Positions 5,473 through 8,442 of a stretch of 8,442 nt of DNA are shown piece by piece. The notes under the pieces were generated by a model. That model was not told where the DNA came from. It saw only the letters and a list, made by a program, of their open reading frames with translations, and did not search any database. The first letter of the stretch is position 1, and each line of letters opens with the position of its first letter. Both the position numbers and the translations under genes were made by a program. The DNA lies in assembly GCA_946477505.1 (NCBI GenBank), contig CAMKYP010000150.1:1-8442 (forward strand). The letters are read 5' to 3'. The stretch is from an uncultured Dechloromonas sp. (GTDB lineage Bacteria; Pseudomonadota; Gammaproteobacteria; Burkholderiales; Rhodocyclaceae).

Positions 5473-7269
5473 TCAGCGGACCTTGACCGACGTCATTTCC
5501 TGGCCGTCCGGGCTCATCACGTGCGTCGAGCAGGCCAGGCAGGGATCGAAGGAATGCAGCGTGCGCAGGATTTCGAGCGGCTCGTCCGCCTTGGCTACCG
5601 GAGTATCCATCAGCGAGGCCTCGAAGGCGCCGATCTGGCCCTTGTGGTCGCGCGGACCGCCGTTCCAGGTGGTCGGCACGACGCACTGGTAGTTGTCGAT
5701 CTTGGTGTCCTTGATCTTGATCCAGTGGCCGAGCGCACCACGCGGGGCTTCGGTGAAGCCGGCGCCCATGGCTTCCTTCGGCCAGGTGCTCGGTTCCCAT
5801 TTCTCGATATTGGCGGTATTCAGATCGCCCGCCTTCAGGTTGGCCATCAGCTTGTCGAATTGCTGGCTCTGCAGCTTGACGCAATACGCCGTTTCCAGAC
5901 CGCGCGCCGCCGTGCGGCCGAGCGTCGAGAACAGCGCGGTAACCGGTACGTCGAGCTTCTTCAGCGCACCTTCGACCAGACCGTGGATTTCCGGATACTG
6001 CTTGGGCTGCAGGTAGCCGAGCACCATGCGCGGCAGGCAGCCGACTTCCATGGCGTGACCGCGCCAGCGCGGCGCCTTGATCCACGAATACTTGCCGCCT
6101 TCATCCAGTTCCTTGATGTTGGTCTTGGTGCCCTTGGTGTTGGGGCCGAGCACGAAATTCGGTTCGGTAACGCCGTCGAAGGGGTGCAGGCCCTTGGTCT
6201 CGTCCGGGTACTTGTACCAGGAGTGGGCGACGAATTCCTGCACCTGCTCCGGGTCCTTCAGGTCGACCGGGTGGATTTCGTCGAGCTTGCCGTTGATGAT
6301 CGCGCCGCGCGGCAGCAACAGGTTGCCCGAGGTGTAATCGTTGGCCTTTTGCGGAATGTCGCCGTAGGACAGCAGGTTCTTGGACGACAAACCGCCGCCG
6401 TACAACCAGCCCTTGTAGAAGGAGCCGATGGCCAGCAGGTCGGGAATGTACACCTGCTCGACGAATTCGGTAGCGCGGTCGATGATGCTCTTGACCAGGT
6501 TCAGGCGCTCCATGTTCACCGCCCCGACGGCACCGACGCCTTCGAGGTTGATGGCGCAGGGCACGCCGCCGACCAGCCAGTTCGGGTGCGGGTTCTTGCC
6601 GCCGAAGATGGTATGGACCTTGACCAGGTCCTTCTGGAAGTCGAGTGCTTCGAGATAGTGCGCCACGGCCATCAGGTTGGCCTCCGGCGGCAGCTTGTAG
6701 GCCGGGTTGCCCCAGTAGCCGTTCATGAAGGGGCCGAGCTGGCCCGATTCGACGAATTTCTTCAGGCGGTTCTGGATGTCGCGGAAATAGCCCGGCGACG
6801 ACAGCGGCCACGACGAAATGCTCTGCGCCAGCGTCGAGGTCGCCTTCGGATCGGCCTTCAGCGCCGACACGACATCGACCCAGTCGAGCGCATGCAGATG
6901 GTAGAAGTGCACCAGATGGTCGTGAATGTACAAATTCAGCTGCATCAGGTTGCGGATGGTGTTGGCGTTTTCCGGAATCTGGATCTTCAGCGCGTCCTCG
7001 ACGGCGCGCACCGAGGTCAGCGCATGGGTGCCGGTACACACGCCGCAGATACGCTCGGTGAAGGCCCAGGCGTCGCGCGGATCGCGGCCCTTGAGGATGA
7101 CTTCCAGACCGCGCCACATGGTACCGGTGGAGACGGCATTGCGGATGACGTTCTTGTCGTCGAGGTTCACTTCCACGCGCAGGTGGCCCTCGATACGGCA
7201 GACCGGGTCGACGACGACGCGCTTGCCGGAGTTGTCGAGCTTGAAGCCTTGGGTTTCGTAGGCAGCCAT
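5473..7269 (-). CDS. hupL: HupL/HoxG, [NiFe] hydrogenase large subunit
   Basis: The 598-residue catalytic subunit, which splits H2 at a Ni-Fe(CN)2CO centre. The four nickel-binding cysteines are intact: Cys75 and Cys78 in RICGVCTGTHALTS, and Cys577 and Cys580 in DPCLACSTH. The N-terminal CRIEGHLRVEV (24-34) contains the conserved Glu27. The C-terminus has a 15-residue extension after His583 (VMSPDGQEMTSVKVR), to be cut by HupD; an open H|V junction is as expected. It has no signal peptide and travels through Tat with HupS. It starts 4 nt after the hupS stop, with an AGGGGG SD (7279-7284) inside the last hupS codons. Length and motifs fit group 1d membrane-bound uptake enzymes; no frame damage is seen. 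Confidence 0.98.
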   Translation of the reverse strand: MAAYETQGFKLDNSGKRVVVDPVCRIEGHLRVEVNLDDKNVIRNAVSTGTMWRGLEVILKGRDPRDAWAFTERICGVCTGTHALTSVRAVEDALKIQIPENANTIRNLMQLNLYIHDHLVHFYHLHALDWVDVVSALKADPKATSTLAQSISSWPLSSPGYFRDIQNRLKKFVESGQLGPFMNGYWGNPAYKLPPEANLMAVAHYLEALDFQKDLVKVHTIFGGKNPHPNWLVGGVPCAINLEGVGAVGAVNMERLNLVKSIIDRATEFVEQVYIPDLLAIGSFYKGWLYGGGLSSKNLLSYGDIPQKANDYTSGNLLLPRGAIINGKLDEIHPVDLKDPEQVQEFVAHSWYKYPDETKGLHPFDGVTEPNFVLGPNTKGTKTNIKELDEGGKYSWIKAPRWRGHAMEVGCLPRMVLGYLQPKQYPEIHGLVEGALKKLDVPVTALFSTLGRTAARGLETAYCVKLQSQQFDKLMANLKAGDLNTANIEKWEPSTWPKEAMGAGFTEAPRGALGHWIKIKDTKIDNYQCVVPTTWNGGPRDHKGQIGAFEASLMDTPVAKADEPLEILRTLHSFDPCLACSTHVMSPDGQEMTSVKVR

Positions 7270-7273
7270 CTAA

Positions 7274-8374
7274 TTATTCCCCCTTCTGTTCTTCACTGGT
7301 GCTGGCAGATTCGCCGGCCTTCTGGCGGGCGCGGGCCAGTGCCGTCACGGCGGCATGGGCGGCAATCGCAGCACCGACGGTACCGGCGGCAGCCTTACCG
7401 ATGGAGTCGGCATTCGCTTCGGCGCCGAACGGCGTGATCGAGGTCACGCGGTCGTAGAAACTGCCCTTATCCCAGAAGCCTTCTTCCGAGCAGCCGATAC
7501 AGCCGTGGCCGGATTGCACCGGCCAGCTGACGCCGCCGTTCCAGCGCATGGACGAACAGGCGTTGTAGGTGGTCGGGCCCTTGCAGCCCATCTTATACAG
7601 GCAGTAACCCTTGCGCGCGCCCTCGTCATCCCAGGCTTCGGCGAACTGGCCGGCGTCGAAATGGCCACGGCGGTAGCACTTGTCGTGGATGCGCTGACCG
7701 TAGAACATTTTCGGGCGCCCCTGACGGTCGAGTTCGGGAATACGGTCGAAGGTCAGCATGTAGGTGACGACGCCGGTCATCACCTCGGCAATCGGCGGGC
7801 AACCCGGCACGTTGATGATCGGCTTGCCGGAAATGACCTTGTGCACCGGCGTGGCGCGCGTCGGATTCGGCTTGGCGGCCTGCACGCAGCCGTAGGAGGC
7901 GCAGGCGCCCCAGCTGATGATCGCCTTGGCGTCGGCACAGGTTTCCTTGAGCACTTCGACGAAGGGGCGACCGCCATGGATGCAGAACATGCCGTCTTCG
8001 TTGAGCGGCGGATTGCCTTCCACCGCCACGATGTAGTTGCCCTTGTACTTCTTCTTGACCTCTTCGATGATCGCCTCGGCCTGGTGGCCGGCAGCCGCCA
8101 TCAGCGTGTCGTCGTAGTCGAGGGAAAGCATGGAGAGCACGACATCCTTGGTCAGCGGGTGCGCCGAGCGGATGAAGGATTCGGAACAACAGGTGCACTC
8201 CAGGCCGTGTAGCCAGATCACCGGCGTACGCGGCTTGGTTTCCAGCGCATGGGCAATGCGCGGTGCTGCCGCGGAACCCAAGCCGAGCGAAGTCGCGGTC
8301 AGGCTGCAGAATTTCAGGAAACTGCGCCGGGTGATGCCTTGGCGGCGCAGCACTTCATAGAATGTTTCTGTCAC
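7274..8374 (-). CDS. hupS: HupS/HoxK, oxygen-tolerant [NiFe] hydrogenase small subunit
   Basis: The 366-residue precursor of the FeS electron-transfer subunit. I set the start at a GTG (8374), giving (M)TETFYEVLRRQGITRRSFLK, the standard N-terminus of this family, with GGGGGA (8382-8387) 7 nt upstream; an in-frame TTG at 8416 lies upstream of the predicted transcript start. The Tat motif is RRSFLK (16-21), with likely cleavage after AHA (43). Proximal-cluster cysteines are precursor 60, 62, 63, 158, 163 and 192 (mature 17, 19, 20, 115, 120, 149), the six-cysteine set of the O2-tolerant [4Fe-3S] cluster. Distal cluster: His230, Cys233, Cys258, Cys264. Medial cluster: Cys273, Cys292, Cys295. 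An alanine-rich C-terminal helix (about 328-347) is the membrane anchor, followed by a polar tail. It is the first gene of the operon. Confidence 0.98.
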   Translation of the reverse strand: MTETFYEVLRRQGITRRSFLKFCSLTATSLGLGSAAAPRIAHALETKPRTPVIWLHGLECTCCSESFIRSAHPLTKDVVLSMLSLDYDDTLMAAAGHQAEAIIEEVKKKYKGNYIVAVEGNPPLNEDGMFCIHGGRPFVEVLKETCADAKAIISWGACASYGCVQAAKPNPTRATPVHKVISGKPIINVPGCPPIAEVMTGVVTYMLTFDRIPELDRQGRPKMFYGQRIHDKCYRRGHFDAGQFAEAWDDEGARKGYCLYKMGCKGPTTYNACSSMRWNGGVSWPVQSGHGCIGCSEEGFWDKGSFYDRVTSITPFGAEANADSIGKAAAGTVGAAIAAHAAVTALARARQKAGESASTSEEQKGE

Positions 8375-8386
8375 TTGGCAATCCCC

Positions 8387-8418
8387 CGTTGGTTGTTTTG
8401 TCTCCGGAGCAACCAACG
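8387..8418. promoter_or_regulatory. 9-bp inverted repeat over the hupS transcription start
   Basis: Perfect 9-bp arms CGTTGGTTG (8387-8395) and CAACCAACG (8410-8418) flank a 14-base spacer that contains the palindrome CTCCGGAG (8402-8409). The right arm ends on the -12 element and the left arm lies at about +12 to +20 of the predicted transcript. It may be an operator for a regulator at the promoter. Only part would appear in mRNA, so an RNA hairpin is less likely. Confidence 0.6.
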
Positions 8419-8432
8419 CAAGGCGTGTGCCA
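8418..8432 (-). promoter_or_regulatory. Sigma-54 (-24/-12) promoter of the hup operon
   Basis: On the minus strand TGGCAC (8427-8432), 5 bases, then TTGC (8418-8421) match the RpoN consensus TGGCAC-N5-TTGC exactly, with GG and GC 12 bp apart. Transcription should begin near 8406, giving a leader of about 32 nt before the hupS GTG. Sigma-54 promoters need an NtrC-type activator; for uptake hydrogenases this is usually HoxA/HupR, whose sites would lie upstream of 8442, outside the window. Confidence 0.92.
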
Positions 8433-8442
8433 CGCTCGAACA

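Noticed and set aside
5449..7437. A 662-codon open frame on the + strand opposite hupL and the end of hupS
   Set aside because: It is antisense to an unmistakable hupL with all catalytic motifs. Its length follows from GC-rich codon use on the other strand, and its protein shows no recognisable domain.
7274..8416. A 380-residue HupS starting at the TTG at 8416
   Set aside because: The TTG lies upstream of the start site expected from the sigma-54 promoter and overlaps the -12 region; the GTG at 8374 gives the family-standard N-terminus and has an SD.

Overview
The window is almost entirely one minus-strand operon for an uptake [NiFe] hydrogenase. It reads from the right end of the window to the left, in the order hupS-hupL-hupC-hupD-hupF-hupG-hupH-hupI-hupJ-hupK-hypA. 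The Ralstonia names for the first ten are hoxK, G, Z, M, L, O, Q, R, T and V. The GC-rich sequence, the gene order and the protein signatures fit a betaproteobacterium, probably of the Rhodocyclales (Dechloromonas/Azonexus/Accumulibacter type). That placement is inferred from gene content and was not tested by a search.

Layout from the 3' end of the + strand: a strong sigma-54 (-24/-12) promoter at 8418-8432 with an inverted repeat around the predicted start site; then the structural genes hupS (FeS small subunit with a Tat signal), hupL (NiFe large subunit) and hupC (membrane cytochrome b). A 144-bp gap follows that contains a textbook intrinsic terminator (4608-4646) placed directly in front of hupD. 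The maturation genes come next: hupD (protease that trims HupL), hupF (HypC-like chaperone), hupG and hupH (small-subunit chaperones), hupI (rubredoxin), hupJ (HybE-like) and hupK (large-subunit-like scaffold). hypA (nickel delivery) is cut off by the contig end. Most accessory genes overlap by ATGA or are tightly spaced, indicating translational coupling. The exceptions are hupC-hupD, hupD-hupF, hupH-hupI and hupI-hupJ.

The small subunit carries all six cysteines that build the [4Fe-3S] proximal cluster of oxygen-tolerant group 1d membrane-bound hydrogenases (mature positions 17, 19, 20, 115, 120, 149). The presence of hupF, G, H, I, J and K, the set linked to aerobic biosynthesis, agrees. 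The organism can therefore probably oxidise H2 in the periplasm under oxic or micro-oxic conditions and pass the electrons through HupC to the quinone pool.

Two features are not routine. The first is the terminator between structural and accessory genes, which leaves no room for a separate hupD promoter. The second is a tandem 137-bp repeat between hupI and hupJ, whose period makes a chain of ATGA-linked micro-ORFs. The first 49 bases are not biological: they are an untrimmed Illumina Nextera i7 adapter. I found no new enzyme system; the novelty here is in regulation and intergenic architecture.
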